From Terribium retamae (GTDB lineage: Bacteria > Pseudomonadota > Alphaproteobacteria > Rhizobiales > Rhizobiaceae), in the NCBI RefSeq assembly GCF_022347545.1, contig NZ_JAKREW010000001.1, forward strand, positions 62,001 through 126,000: 64,000 bases of DNA, in the 5' to 3' direction. Under the pieces are notes generated by a model, which saw nothing but the letters and a program-made list of their open reading frames with translations, searched no databases and was not told the origin of the DNA. This document shows positions 17,305 to 26,602 of the stretch, one piece after another; the stretch's first letter is position 1; the number at the start of each line of letters is the position of its first letter. The position numbers and the translations under genes were made by a program.

Positions 17305-18003
17305 GCTCCGCTTCGCCAGCCTTTCCAGTATCTTCGGATTGTTCAGCTCACGCATCGCATCCTTGCCGATCCAACGTTCGCTTTTGTCGTTCGAGGCCGC
17401 CAACTTTTCCGCCAAAGCGAGCGCAGGGCTATGCAGCGCCATCGAGCGCTTGCCGATTTGGCGCAAAGCCCAGTTGACCGCCTTCTTTACGAAGTTGCGG
17501 CTATCCTTTGCGTGCTTTTCAATCAGCGGCAGCAACCTTTCGAACGTGGCGTCCGGTTCCTTCTTGCGGTGTACGGAAGCCCAGGCGATCATGGCGAAGG
17601 CGGCGCGGCGAACGAACTCCCGTTCGTCCTCGGCGAATTCGGCTATGAGCGCCTTCCAATGTTCGGTGTCGACGAAAAGATTGGTGACACCATCGACGAT
17701 GTCCCAGGAATCGAAAGTCGCTGCCCAAGCTCTTGCATTGTCTGCGGAAAAGCGTGCCGGATCGGCCGTTGCCGAGGCAATGAACTGCGCCTCGACAATG
17801 CCGCTTTCCCAAAGCTCGAAAGCGCGTTCGTGATTGCGCCTGATCTTCCTCGCGATGTCGCGCTGAGGGCCATGAGGAATGCCCAGCGCACGCTCCACCT
17901 TGATGCCGAAGCGCTGCATGCCCTTGCGGTTCTCTTCAGAGGAGTGGGTACGCAGATAAGCAAGGACTTCAGCGGCAGTCGAGCCCTGTGAGAGATCGGC
18001 CAT
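17302..18003 (-). CDS. DNA alkylation repair protein (AlkD-like HEAT repeats)
   Basis: A 233-residue all-helical protein of the DNA_alkylation (AlkD/AlkC) family. The N-terminal pattern MQRFGIKVERALGIPHGPQR-DIARKIRRNH and ALWESGI-like AFELWESGIVEAQFIA are characteristic, and WDIVDGVTNLFV and EFVRRAAFAMIAW hold the aromatic and acidic residues of the HEAT repeats. AlkD-type enzymes excise positively charged N3/N7-alkylpurines. The start at 18003 is chosen because the upstream extension overlaps the dehydrogenase gene. It lies 20 bp after that gene, likely in one transcript. Confidence 0.85.
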   Translation of the reverse strand: MADLSQGSTAAEVLAYLRTHSSEENRKGMQRFGIKVERALGIPHGPQRDIARKIRRNHERAFELWESGIVEAQFIASATADPARFSADNARAWAATFDSWDIVDGVTNLFVDTEHWKALIAEFAEDEREFVRRAAFAMIAWASVHRKKEPDATFERLLPLIEKHAKDSRNFVKKAVNWALRQIGKRSMALHSPALALAEKLAASNDKSERWIGKDAMRELNNPKILERLAKRS

Positions 18004-18023
18004 GGCCCGCACTTTCCCCGGGA

Positions 18024-18893
18024 TTACTTCTCCAGGCGGGCGAGCAGCGAGGAGGTATCCCAGCGGCTGCCCCCCATTGCTTGCACGTCCTTGTAGAACT
18101 GATCGACCAATGCGGTGACCGGCAGTCGTGCGCCGTTGCGATTGGCTTCCGCCAGGCAAATGCCAAGATCCTTGCGCATCCAGTCGACCGCGAAACCGAA
18201 GTCGTATTTGCCGGCATTCATCGTCTTGTGGCGGTTTTCCATCTGCCAGGAGCCGGCAGCCCCTTTGGAAATGACGTCCACGACCTTTTCGACGTCGAGC
18301 CCCGATTTCTTGCTGAAATGAATAGCTTCGGCGAGGCCCTGAACAAGACCTGCAATACAGATCTGGTTGACCATCTTGGTCAGCTGCCCAGCGCCGACCG
18401 GCCCCATCAAGCCAACCATGCGCGCAAAAGCCGAAATGACCGGCTTGGCGGTTTCGAAGACATCATCGGCACCGCCGACCATCACCGTAAGCACACCGTT
18501 CTCTGCACCGGCTTGCCCACCGGATACGGGAGCATCGAGGAAGAAGAAACCGCGCTTTTCGGCCTCCGCTGCCAGTTCGCGTGCAACTTCGGCAGAGGCG
18601 GTGGTGTTGTCGATGAAAGTCGCGCCTTTCTTCATTCCATGGAAGGCGCCATCCGGGCCTATGGTGACGGAGCGCAGATCGTCGTCGTTTCCGACGCAGG
18701 AGAAGACGAAATCCTGACCTTCCGCTGCCTGCTTTGGACTCAAAGCAAACGCGCCGCCATGCTCGGCCACCCACTGCTCGGCTTTGGCAGCGGTGCGGTT
18801 ATAGACGGTCACGTCGTGACCGCCCCTGTTCTTCAGATGTCCGGCCATCGGGTAACCCATCACGCCGAGGCCAAGATATGCAACCGCTGCCAT
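18024..18893 (-). CDS. NAD(P)-dependent oxidoreductase, 3-hydroxyisobutyrate dehydrogenase family
   Basis: A 289-residue beta-hydroxyacid dehydrogenase. The Rossmann motif is AYLGLGVMGYPMAGHL, the substrate signature is FLDAPVSGGQAGAENGVLTVMVGG, and the catalytic-lysine segment is GAGQLTKMVNQICIAGLVQGLAEA. The absence of an acidic residue at the end of strand 2 (VTVYNRTAAK) suggests NADP preference. The members reduce semialdehydes or oxidise beta-hydroxyacids; the exact substrate is not clear from context. Confidence 0.87.
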   Translation of the reverse strand: MAAVAYLGLGVMGYPMAGHLKNRGGHDVTVYNRTAAKAEQWVAEHGGAFALSPKQAAEGQDFVFSCVGNDDDLRSVTIGPDGAFHGMKKGATFIDNTTASAEVARELAAEAEKRGFFFLDAPVSGGQAGAENGVLTVMVGGADDVFETAKPVISAFARMVGLMGPVGAGQLTKMVNQICIAGLVQGLAEAIHFSKKSGLDVEKVVDVISKGAAGSWQMENRHKTMNAGKYDFGFAVDWMRKDLGICLAEANRNGARLPVTALVDQFYKDVQAMGGSRWDTSSLLARLEK

Positions 18894-18991
18894 GCCGAAA
18901 GTCCCTTCAAGATCGCTGTTCGGGAGTCTTAGCCGATCAGAGCGGATTTGGGCAATTTGCAGTTTGGTCCAGGGTACCGAAGTTCAGCCGG

Positions 18992-19816
18992 TCAGCGGCG
19001 CAGGTGGCGGGTTATGCGCTGTTCGATCCATTCGATGGCGTGGCGCAGCACCTCGACCATGACGAGATAGAAGATCGCCGCCCAGATATAGGCCTGGAAG
19101 TCGAAGGTGCGCGAATAGGTCAGGCGCGTGATGCCCATCAGGTCGTAGACCGTGATGATGGCGACGATGGCTGACCCTTTGATCATCAAGATCACTTCGT
19201 TGCCGTAGGGGCGAAGTGCGACGATCAGCGCCTGCGGCAGGATGATCCGGCGCAATGTCTGCAGTTTGTGCAAGCCAAGCGATGCCGCACCTTCCCATTG
19301 TCCCCTGGGCACGCTTTCGATGGCGCCGCGCAGGATCTCGGCCTGATAGGCAGCCGTGTTCAGCGCGAAGGCGAAGACCGCGCAATTGAAGGCTTCGCGG
19401 AAGAAGCTCCACAGGCCAACCATTTCGAGCTGCGGCCGGAACGAGCCGAGGCCGTAGTAGATCAGGAAGGTCTGGGCGAGAAGTGGCGTGCCGCGGAAGA
19501 AATAGACATAGGCATAGGCGATGGCGGAGAGGATCGTATTCTTCGACATGCGCATATAGGCGAGCGGGATCGACAGCAACGCGCCGACTACGCAGGAGAT
19601 TGCCACCAGCTTCAACGTGATGGCGATACCCGAGAAATAACCCGGAGCATACTTCTGGATCAGTTCAGGGTTCCAGGACGTCGCAAGAAACCAGACCAAT
19701 CCCAGGCCGAGCAGTGACCATAAGGCCAGCAGCACATGTCCCGTTATCCGCGCTTTCGTCCAGCCGCGCGGTGGCTCTGGCGGTTTTTCGACAGCGGTGA
19801 TGTCGACGGCGCTCAT
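18992..19816 (-). CDS. Amino-acid ABC transporter permease (HisM/ArtM type)
   Basis: A 274-residue permease with a long proline-rich cytoplasmic start and about five or six helices. Family signature YVYFFRGTPLLAQTFLIYYG near the middle, EILRGAIESVPRGQWEGAASLGL as the EAA coupling loop, and ILPQALIVALRPYGNEVILMIKGSA. It overlaps the upstream permease gene by four bases. It pairs with that permease to form the channel for basic or polar amino acids. No ATPase gene follows on this strand. Confidence 0.87.
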   Translation of the reverse strand: MSAVDITAVEKPPEPPRGWTKARITGHVLLALWSLLGLGLVWFLATSWNPELIQKYAPGYFSGIAITLKLVAISCVVGALLSIPLAYMRMSKNTILSAIAYAYVYFFRGTPLLAQTFLIYYGLGSFRPQLEMVGLWSFFREAFNCAVFAFALNTAAYQAEILRGAIESVPRGQWEGAASLGLHKLQTLRRIILPQALIVALRPYGNEVILMIKGSAIVAIITVYDLMGITRLTYSRTFDFQAYIWAAIFYLVMVEVLRHAIEWIEQRITRHLRR

Positions 19817-20526
19817 CGCGATGCCTCCCGCCGCCCAACCGCACGTTCAATGGCGTTGATGCCGAAAGAGGAGATGATGGCGAGTACCAGATAGATCAGC
19901 GCCGCATAGCCGAAGAACAGGAAGGCATGCTTGGTGACGCGGGCAGCAACACCCGCCTCTCTAAGAATATCGTTAAGGCCGACAGCCGAAACCAAGGCAG
20001 TATCCTTGAGCAGGATCAGCCAGAGATTGGCGAGGCCGGGAAGCGCGATGCGGATCAACTGCGGCAGAACGACAAGCCGCATGGTCTGGTTCTTGGTGAG
20101 GCCGACCGCGTAGCCGCCCTCATACTGGCCATGGGGAATAGCGCGAAATGCCGACAGGAAGACTTCGCTGGCATAGGATGAAAAGACGACGCCGAGTGCG
20201 ATCATGCCGGAAACAAAGGCGTTGACCTCGACGGTACCCGTGGGATCGAAAAGCTGCACGAGCTTCTGCAAGGCAATTTGCGCCCCGAAGAACACCAAGA
20301 ACAGGGTCAAAAGTTCTGGCAGCCCACGGAAAATGGTGGTGTAGAGATTGCCGGCGAGCCTGAGCGACGGTTCTTTCGACTGCTTGGCCAATGCAATAAG
20401 AAAACCGATCGCAAGTCCGACGGGCAGGGTGGCAACCGCAAGTGCGATCGTGACCAAAACGCCGTTGAAGATGTTATCCGACCAGCCGTCCGGTCCCCAA
20501 CTCAGAAGCGTCCAAACGCTTTCCAT
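19813..20526 (-). CDS. Amino-acid ABC transporter permease (HisQ/ArtQ type)
   Basis: A 237-residue permease beginning MESVWTLLSWGPDGWSDNIFNGVLVT, with YTTIFRGLPELLTLFLVFFGAQ (HisMQ-type signature), EVFLSAFRAIPHGQYEGGYAVGL as coupling loop, and VLPQLIRIALPGLANLWLILLKDTALVSAVGL. It is the second gene of the operon, after the binding protein and a hairpin, and overlaps the next permease start by four bases. Confidence 0.87.
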   Translation of the reverse strand: MESVWTLLSWGPDGWSDNIFNGVLVTIALAVATLPVGLAIGFLIALAKQSKEPSLRLAGNLYTTIFRGLPELLTLFLVFFGAQIALQKLVQLFDPTGTVEVNAFVSGMIALGVVFSSYASEVFLSAFRAIPHGQYEGGYAVGLTKNQTMRLVVLPQLIRIALPGLANLWLILLKDTALVSAVGLNDILREAGVAARVTKHAFLFFGYAALIYLVLAIISSFGINAIERAVGRREASR

Positions 20527-20595
20527 ACGCCCGCCTGTTCCCCTTCTCTTAAACCTTGTCGTGCCGCCCCCTCATGACACGGCCGGTCCTGACAA

Positions 20596-20620
20596 GAAAG
20601 GCGGGAAGTACCCGCCTTTC
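20596..20620 (-). terminator. Intra-operon hairpin between binding protein and permease
   Basis: GAAAGGCGGG (20596-20605) pairs with CCCGCCTTTC (20611-20620), a perfect 10-bp stem with a five-base loop. On the minus strand it is followed by TTGTCAGG, not a full U-run. It probably attenuates or protects mRNA so that the binding protein is made in excess. Confidence 0.6.
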
Positions 20621-20640
20621 TGCTTTCAACAATCAATCGA

Positions 20641-21426
20641 TCAGGAATCGGCACCGTAGACGTCGAACTTGAAATATTTCTCGTTGATTTCCTTGTATTT
20701 GCCATTGGCGCGAATGGCCTTGATGGCAGCATTGAGCTTGTCCTTGAGCTCAGTATCGCCCTTGCGAATGGCAATGCCGGCGCCTTCGCCGAAGATCTCG
20801 ACAGGCTGTGGCGAGGGCTGGCCCAGCAGCTTGCAGCAAGCGCCGTCCTGGGTCTCGAGCCACTGGCTGAGCACGACGATATCGTCCTCGACAGCATCGA
20901 GGCGGCCGTTGGCCAGATCGAGCTGGTATTCCTGCGCGGTCGGGTACGCCTTCACGGTCGAGTCCGTGAAGGTCTTCGACGCATAGTTGAAATGGGTGGT
21001 CGAGGACTGTGTGCCGATGGTCTTGCCGGCAAGGTCTTCCTTGGTCACGCCCTTCAGCGCGCTATCCTTTGGCACGGCGATGGCCGAGGGGGTGTTGTAG
21101 TATTTATTGGTGAAGTCGACCTTTTGCTTGCGTTCTTCGGTGATCGACATGGACGCCACGATGGCATCGAACTTCTTGGCCTGCAGGGCTGGGATGATGC
21201 CGTCCCAGTCCTGGGCGACGAATTCACACTTGACCTTCATCTCGTCGCACAGCGCCTGAGCGATGTCGATGTCGAAGCCAACGAGCTTGCCGTCGGATGT
21301 CAGGTTGTTGAAGGGCGGGTAGGCGCCTTCGGTGCCGATCTTGATGACCTTGTCCTGGGCTTGGGCGGCGCCCAACGCCAGCATGATCGCCGACGTGGCG
21401 AGCGCGATACGCATTGCAATACGCAT
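20641..21426 (-). CDS. Basic amino-acid ABC transporter substrate-binding protein
   Basis: A periplasmic family-3 binding protein of 261 residues. Signal peptide MRIAMRIALATSAIMLALGA ends near AQA-QDKV. Family landmarks are IGTEGAYPPFNNLTSDGKLVGFDIDIAQALC, QDWDGIIPALQAKKFDAIVASMSIT (SBP_bac_3 core), KTIGTQSSTTHFNY, and a Cys pair DGACCKLLG as in Lys/Arg/Orn binding proteins. The start at 21426 has GAGG six bases upstream. First gene of the transport operon. Confidence 0.87.
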   Translation of the reverse strand: MRIAMRIALATSAIMLALGAAQAQDKVIKIGTEGAYPPFNNLTSDGKLVGFDIDIAQALCDEMKVKCEFVAQDWDGIIPALQAKKFDAIVASMSITEERKQKVDFTNKYYNTPSAIAVPKDSALKGVTKEDLAGKTIGTQSSTTHFNYASKTFTDSTVKAYPTAQEYQLDLANGRLDAVEDDIVVLSQWLETQDGACCKLLGQPSPQPVEIFGEGAGIAIRKGDTELKDKLNAAIKAIRANGKYKEINEKYFKFDVYGADS

Positions 21427-21627
21427 GATGATCCTCTCTGTTGGTCCCGGCCGCTGTCCAAGCGGCTCGTTCGGGCGGAGCTGTTGACCGCCCGCTGGCC
21501 CAAATACTGGAACTTTTTGCCAAGTGAAAGCAACTGCAAAACCGCCGATAATATCTTTCAGCATCGGCAAAAATACGTGGGTTTTGCACATATCGTTGGG
21601 GAAGCTTACGCCTTTTCGGCCGCGTGC

Positions 21628-22137
21628 TCAGCCGATGAGGCCGACTCGCCGTTCGATGAAGTCGGCTATCGAAGCGATATCGTCGATGTCGAAGACGGGA
21701 AGCGTCTCATTCGCCTGGGGATGGTCGGCAGCGACAGCGATGATGCTGGGATCGGAGGGGGCAAGGGGGACGCGATCCTTGGCTTCCATGCGGCGCGTCT
21801 CGATCTTGAGATGCCCCTCGCGTTTATAGCCCTCGACAATGACGATATCCGCAGGCGCCAGCCTTTCGAGAATGTCGGCGAGCTTGGGCTCTTCCTCGCC
21901 TCGCAACTCATGCATCAGGGCCCAGCGACGGCCTGAGACGATGGCGACTTCGCTGGCGCCGGCCTGGCGATGGCGAAAGGAGTCGGCGCCTTCCTTGTCG
22001 ATGTCGAAATCATGGTGAGCATGCTTCACGGTCGAGACGCGCCGGCCCCGTCGCACCAGTTCGGCCACCAGTTTCTCTGTCAGCGTCGTCTTGCCGGAAT
22101 TCTTCCAGCCGGTGATGCCAAAGACGCGGTTGCTCAT
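21628..22137 (-). CDS. mobB: Molybdopterin-guanine dinucleotide biosynthesis protein B
   Basis: A 169-residue P-loop GTP-binding protein. It opens with MSNRVFGITGWKNSGKTTLTEKLV (Walker A GWKNSGKTT), then VSTVKHAHHDFDIDKEGADSFRHRQAGA, typical MobB, and DIVIVEGYKREGHLKIE. It assists guanylylation of molybdopterin by MobA. Its start overlaps the mobA stop by four bases. Confidence 0.92.
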   Translation of the reverse strand: MSNRVFGITGWKNSGKTTLTEKLVAELVRRGRRVSTVKHAHHDFDIDKEGADSFRHRQAGASEVAIVSGRRWALMHELRGEEEPKLADILERLAPADIVIVEGYKREGHLKIETRRMEAKDRVPLAPSDPSIIAVAADHPQANETLPVFDIDDIASIADFIERRVGLIG

Positions 22138-22766
22138 GCAGGAAACTCTTTGAGGATTTGCTCAGCCTCTGCGAGGTCGGCGGGCGTATTGATGTTGAAG
22201 AATGGGTCGAGCGTGCCGCTGTGCCGCGGAAGCAGCGGAAAGTCCACTTCGATAAAGCGATGCCTCTCAATGAAGGACAAAACACGCCGGTTGCCTTCCT
22301 CGAGCAGGAAGTGACGCAGCGATCCGATCAGCGCGGTCGGCCAGAGTGCGAAGGTTGGGTGCAATCGGCCGGAAGAACGAGCAACGGCGATGGTTTCATC
22401 ACGTCCCTCAACAGCGGCCGCCAGACTGGCTATCAGGTTCTCGGGAAAGAATGGCGTATCGGCAGCCACGGTGGCGATCATCTCAGCCTCCGTTTCCCTT
22501 GCAGCCCATTCCATTCCGGCCAGAATGCCGGCGAGGGGGCCAGGAAAACCGGTGACCGTGTCAGCCAGGATGGGGTGCGGAAAGCCTGAAAAGCGGGCAG
22601 GATCGCCATTGGCGTTGAGTGCAAACGGACCTACCTGGGGCGTAAACCGAGCGGTCACACGGTCAAGGACAGACTTGTCGCCCAGGGGCAGCAGGCCTTT
22701 GTCGCCACCACCCATGCGACTTGACAGCCCTCCGGCCAGGATAATCCCGGCAACTTCGACGCTCAT
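22134..22766 (-). CDS. mobA: Molybdenum cofactor guanylyltransferase
   Basis: A 210-residue nucleotidyltransferase that attaches GMP to molybdopterin to make the MGD cofactor used by DMSO-reductase-family enzymes. The GTP-binding signature is IILAGGLSSRMGGGDKGLLPLG, followed by LADTVTGFPGPLAGILAGMEWA and VAADTPFFPENLI with the metal-binding Asp. FFNINTPADLAEAE near the end is typical. It sits between an EamA transporter gene and mobB in a minus-strand Moco cluster starting with moaA. Confidence 0.92.
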   Translation of the reverse strand: MSVEVAGIILAGGLSSRMGGGDKGLLPLGDKSVLDRVTARFTPQVGPFALNANGDPARFSGFPHPILADTVTGFPGPLAGILAGMEWAARETEAEMIATVAADTPFFPENLIASLAAAVEGRDETIAVARSSGRLHPTFALWPTALIGSLRHFLLEEGNRRVLSFIERHRFIEVDFPLLPRHSGTLDPFFNINTPADLAEAEQILKEFPA

Positions 22767-22809
22767 GGCGTGCTTTCATCTCCCTGCAGCTATCGCAGCC
22801 TGCGCTTCG

Positions 22810-23730
22810 CTATATGCCGTCCGGCTCCATTGCGGGTCCAGTGCTTTCGTCGGCATTACGTGGCCGGCCAACGACGCGCTCGCGATAGAAGGTGTAGAGG
22901 CCGGAAGCAACGACGATGGCTGAACCCAGCAACATCGCGGAATCGGGGAGGTCGCCGAAGACGCCGAACCCCAGCAGCATCGACCATAGGAGGGCGGTGT
23001 AGCGGTAGGGAGCGACGAAAGAGACGTCGCCGGTGCGCATCGACAGAATGACGAACTGATAGCCGATCAGAACGAGTACGGCTGCGATGGCAAGCAAGGT
23101 GAGATCGGAGCTCGACATCGGAGTCCATCCGCCCATCGGAACAAGCAGCAACGCACCGAGGATGGTGATGATCATCGCCGTGGTGGTCGAGACCAGCAAG
23201 GTCGGAATCTCAGCAGGGATCTTCTTGGTGACGAGATCCCTGACCACGCAGCAGACGACGCTCGCCAGAGCCAGTAGCGAATAGGAACTGAAACCTTCGA
23301 AGCCTGGCCGCACGACAATCATCACGCCGATAAATCCCGCGACGATGGCCAGCCAGCGGCGCCACCCGACGCCCTCACCAAAAACCAGCGCTGCGCCCAT
23401 GGTAACCGCCAGTGGGAGCGCCTGCATGACGGCCGAAACATTGGCCAGCGGCAGATGCGCAAGCGCGAGCAGGAAACAGAGCGTACCGCCCGATTCGGCA
23501 AGCGCTCTCAGCGCTATCAGCGGATGCAAGGCTAGGCGCGGCGTTGCCAGTGCGCCATGCCGCCAGGCAAGCATTGCGACCAACGTCGAAGCGAAGACGC
23601 CGCGCACCAGCATCACCTGCGCCGTGTTCATCGAAGCGGAGGAATGTTTGGTGATGGCGTCGTTGAATGCGAATCCGACCATCGCCACCATTATGTAGAG
23701 CGCGCCGCGCAGATTGGGCGAAAGGGGCAA
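22810..23730 (-). CDS. DMT superfamily transporter (EamA domains)
   Basis: A 306-residue protein with ten predicted helices arranged as two EamA repeats. The first repeat contains FAFNDAITKHSSASMNTAQVMLVRGVFAS and LPLANVSAVMQALPLAVTMGAALVFGE; the second SFVAPYRYTALLWSMLLGFGVFGDLP. Such proteins export metabolites. The substrate is unknown. It lies within the moaA-mobA-mobB run, although a link to molybdenum cofactor is only positional. Confidence 0.83.
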   Translation of the reverse strand: MPLSPNLRGALYIMVAMVGFAFNDAITKHSSASMNTAQVMLVRGVFASTLVAMLAWRHGALATPRLALHPLIALRALAESGGTLCFLLALAHLPLANVSAVMQALPLAVTMGAALVFGEGVGWRRWLAIVAGFIGVMIVVRPGFEGFSSYSLLALASVVCCVVRDLVTKKIPAEIPTLLVSTTTAMIITILGALLLVPMGGWTPMSSSDLTLLAIAAVLVLIGYQFVILSMRTGDVSFVAPYRYTALLWSMLLGFGVFGDLPDSAMLLGSAIVVASGLYTFYRERVVGRPRNADESTGPAMEPDGI

Positions 23731-23853
23731 GGCTGATCCTATCGGCTAGAGGTCAAACACCTCTATCACCGGGGACGACAGCAGCAATGGCGAAGCGATG
23801 GGCCAAGGACCTAGCCGATCTGTGCATTTCTTGCGTTAACGCAGAACGGCGCC

Positions 23854-24861
23854 TTATCCGCCTGTAACGCTCATATGACGCGAGACGGACGGCCGGTTGG
23901 TGCGGCGATCGATGACAAAGTCGTGGCCCTTCGGTTTGCGCCCGATCGCTTCATCAATGGCGTTCGAAACCAGCTCATTACCCTCGGAGGCACGCAATGG
24001 CATCCGCAGATCGGCGGCATCTTCCTGGCCGAGGCACATATAGAGCGTTCCCGTACAAGTGAGGCGGACGCGGTTGCAGCTTTCGCAGAAATTATGCGTC
24101 ATCGGCGTGATGAAGCCGAGCCGGCCACCGGTTTCAGCGACGTCGACGTAGCGGGCAGGGCCGCCGGTCTTGTAGGGGATGTCCTTCAGCGTGAAGCTGC
24201 GTTCCAGCTCGGCACGCATCAGGGACAATGGCATGTATTGGTCGGTGCGGTCTCCGTCGATCTCACCCATCGGCATGGTTTCGATCAAGGTGAGGTCAAT
24301 GTTGCGGCCGTGCGCCCAGCGCAGCATCTCCGGAATTTCCTGATCGTTGAATCCCTTGAGCGCAACGGCATTTAGCTTCACCTTGATGCCGGCTGCCTGC
24401 GCGGCGTCGATGCCGGCCATCACCTTGCCGAGATGACCCCAGCGGGTGATGGCGTGGAACTTGTCGGCGTTGAGCGTATCCAGCGAGACGTTGATGCGGC
24501 GCACACCGCAATCGGCCAATTCGTCGGCAAAGCGGGCAAGCTGCGAGCCGTTGGTGGTGAGCGTCAGCTCCTCCAGCGCGCCGCTTTTCAGATGACGGGA
24601 AAGCTCGCGCACAAGATGCATGATGTTCTTGCGCACCAGCGGCTCGCCACCGGTGAGGCGCAGCTTGCGCACGCCTTTTTCGATGAAGACGGTGCAGAGC
24701 CGGTCAAGTTCCTCCAGCGTCAGGAGATCCTTCTTCGGCAGAAAAGCCATATCCTCTGCCATGCAGTAGACGCAGCGAAAATCGCAGCGGTCTGTGACGG
24801 ATACACGCAGATAGCTGATCGTGCGGCCGAAAGGATCGGTCATGGGATTGGCAAATTGCAT
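23854..24861 (-). CDS. moaA: GTP 3',8-cyclase MoaA
   Basis: A 335-residue radical-SAM enzyme of the first step of molybdenum cofactor synthesis. The N-terminal cluster motif is [15 protein letters not shown] (Cx3Cx2C), GGEPL follows at [12 protein letters not shown], and the C-terminal cluster ligands are [15 protein letters not shown]. It ends in MSVTGG, the double-glycine tail needed for activity. ATG 24861 has GAAGG upstream; the upstream frame to 25119 lacks similarity to protein. It is the first gene of the moaA-EamA-mobA-mobB run. Confidence 0.95.
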   Translation of the reverse strand: MQFANPMTDPFGRTISYLRVSVTDRCDFRCVYCMAEDMAFLPKKDLLTLEELDRLCTVFIEKGVRKLRLTGGEPLVRKNIMHLVRELSRHLKSGALEELTLTTNGSQLARFADELADCGVRRINVSLDTLNADKFHAITRWGHLGKVMAGIDAAQAAGIKVKLNAVALKGFNDQEIPEMLRWAHGRNIDLTLIETMPMGEIDGDRTDQYMPLSLMRAELERSFTLKDIPYKTGGPARYVDVAETGGRLGFITPMTHNFCESCNRVRLTCTGTLYMCLGQEDAADLRMPLRASEGNELVSNAIDEAIGRKPKGHDFVIDRRTNRPSVSRHMSVTGG

Positions 24862-25022
24862 TCTGTCGCCTTCAGTCCGGTCACGGCAGTCGGAACTCGT
24901 TGGTCGAATGTCGGACCTCGGTGACAATCTTTCAAGTCCGGCCAAGCTGCCATTTGGTATCATTTGCCGTCTGCCTGACGCAACCGCGCCCGTGTCGTGT
25001 CTAGGATATCCGATCGCCATTC

Positions 25023-25925
25023 CTAGGCCAAATTGAGGGGTTCGGGTGCCGACCGGTTGCGCATTGCCGTCATCGTCGCCCCGACCGAAGCTGCAACGAT
25101 CATGGCGATCGCGCACCACTGCAGCAGCGGCAGCGCCTCTCCCAGCAACAACAATCCCACCATCGCCCCGGCGGCCGGCTCGCCGCTGGTCAGCGTGCCA
25201 TAGGTCTGCGCCGGGAGATGGCGCAGGGCGAACATTTCGAGCGTGTATGGAAACGCACTGGACAGGATGGCAACCACCACCCCGATCAAAAGCACATCAG
25301 GCTGGAACAGCGCCATGCCAGCATGTGCGAAGCCGATCGGTGCGACCGCGATAGCGGCAACCACCATTCCAAGCGAGGCGGCGAGCGCTCCATGCTCTTG
25401 TCCTGCCCGCTTGCCGGCGATGATGTAGAGCGCCCAGCACCCACCCGCACCGAGTGCGAACATGGCGCCGAGCGGATCGACATTGGCAATGCTGTCTCCA
25501 AATGGCAGCAGCAGGAGCAATCCCCCCGCGGCTAGTGCCACCCAAAGCAGGTCGATCTTCCTGCGTGACGACAAGATGGCCACGGTCAGCGGGCCTGTGA
25601 ACTCAAGCGCGATCGCAATACCCAGGGGAAGCGTATGGATCGACATGTAGAACAGCAGATTCATGCCACCCATCGCGAGGCCATAGAAGACGATCGACTG
25701 CCATGATGTGGCGGAGAGACGGACACGCCATGGGCGCAAGACGGCAACCAGAATCAGCGCTCCGATCGAGAGGCGCAGCGCCGTCGTTCCTTGGGCTCCG
25801 ATGATAGGAAAGAGCTGCTTGGCGACGGATGCTCCCGAGGTGAAGGAGAGCATCGCCACAATCAACGCAGCTATGGGTATCAGGAGCGTTGCAGGAGTTT
25901 CAGCCTGCCTGATTGCCGTTGTCAT
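25023..25925 (-). CDS. EamA-family exporter, RhtA-like
   Basis: A 300-residue protein with ten helices and two EamA repeats. Phrases such as [48 protein letters not shown] and [27 protein letters not shown] match the RhtA threonine/homoserine exporter group. It is divergent from an Lrp-type regulator, and a perfect operator-like repeat lies between them, so the exporter is probably induced by an amino acid sensed by that regulator (inference). Confidence 0.87.
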   Translation of the reverse strand: MTTAIRQAETPATLLIPIAALIVAMLSFTSGASVAKQLFPIIGAQGTTALRLSIGALILVAVLRPWRVRLSATSWQSIVFYGLAMGGMNLLFYMSIHTLPLGIAIALEFTGPLTVAILSSRRKIDLLWVALAAGGLLLLLPFGDSIANVDPLGAMFALGAGGCWALYIIAGKRAGQEHGALAASLGMVVAAIAVAPIGFAHAGMALFQPDVLLIGVVVAILSSAFPYTLEMFALRHLPAQTYGTLTSGEPAAGAMVGLLLLGEALPLLQWCAIAMIVAASVGATMTAMRNRSAPEPLNLA

Positions 25926-25998
25926 CGCGGTCCCCGCACATTTATCGGGCGGAAATTAACTCTGCCGCTCGCCAAAGGTGATCGAATTTTGCTATTTT

Positions 25999-26015
25999 GT
26001 GATAAAAATTATCAC
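25999..26015. promoter_or_regulatory. Probable Lrp-type operator
   Basis: GTGATAA-AAA-TTATCAC is a perfect 7-3-7 inverted repeat ending 12 bp before the Lrp-type regulator start and about 74 bp from the exporter start. Its place suggests autoregulation plus control of the divergent exporter. Confidence 0.65.
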
Positions 26016-26027
26016 CGGAGACCACGG

Positions 26028-26513
26028 ATGCGTCAAAGCATCAGCCTCGATCCGATCGACAGGCGAATCCTTGAACAGCTTCAGATCGACGCGCGGCTGC
26101 CAGTCTCGGTTTTGGCCGAGCGCGTCGGTCTTTCCAGCCCTGCATGTTATCGCCGTATCCGGCATCTGCGTGAAAACGGCACGATCCAACGCGAGGTGGC
26201 TGTCATCGCCCCTCGCATGTTGGGCTGGCCACTCTCGATGATTGTTTTGGTGACGCTCGAGCGCGAAGGCTCGCGCACCATCGATGAACTGTTGCGCAAG
26301 CTCGAGGCCGAACCCCAGGTGATCGAGGCATGGCAAATCACCGGTGAATACGACTTCGCGGTCAAGATCGTGGCGCGTGATATGGAAAGCTACGACAATC
26401 TGGTGCACCGTCTCTTTGCCAGCGACGAGCGGATCCGGTCTTTCGTGACGCTGGTGGTGATCCGCAGCACGAAGAAGTCGGGTTTCATTCCCATCAGCAA
26501 GGACATTTCCTGA
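26028..26513 (+). CDS. Lrp/AsnC family transcriptional regulator
   Basis: A 161-residue regulator. The helix-turn-helix region is LDPIDRRILEQLQIDARLPV to VGLSSPACYRRIRHLRENGTIQREVAVI, followed by a RAM effector-binding domain (VIEAWQITGEYDFAVKIVARD). GGAG lies seven bases before ATG 26028; the longer frame from 25791 overlaps the divergent exporter and is rejected. A perfect inverted repeat sits 12 bp upstream of its start. Likely regulator of the RhtA-like exporter next door. Confidence 0.88.
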   Translation: MRQSISLDPIDRRILEQLQIDARLPVSVLAERVGLSSPACYRRIRHLRENGTIQREVAVIAPRMLGWPLSMIVLVTLEREGSRTIDELLRKLEAEPQVIEAWQITGEYDFAVKIVARDMESYDNLVHRLFASDERIRSFVTLVVIRSTKKSGFIPISKDIS

Positions 26514-26602
26514 TTTAGCGTTGGGCCAATAGGGATCGCAGTTGCGATCTTCCCAAGGCCGGCGAACAGGCGTAGTCGGGTGCCAATCCAAGAGGGATGT
26601 CG

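Noticed and set aside
24862..25022. Possible molybdenum-cofactor riboswitch upstream of moaA
   Set aside because: I could not find the conserved sequence or stem pattern; nothing beyond a plain promoter region is supported.
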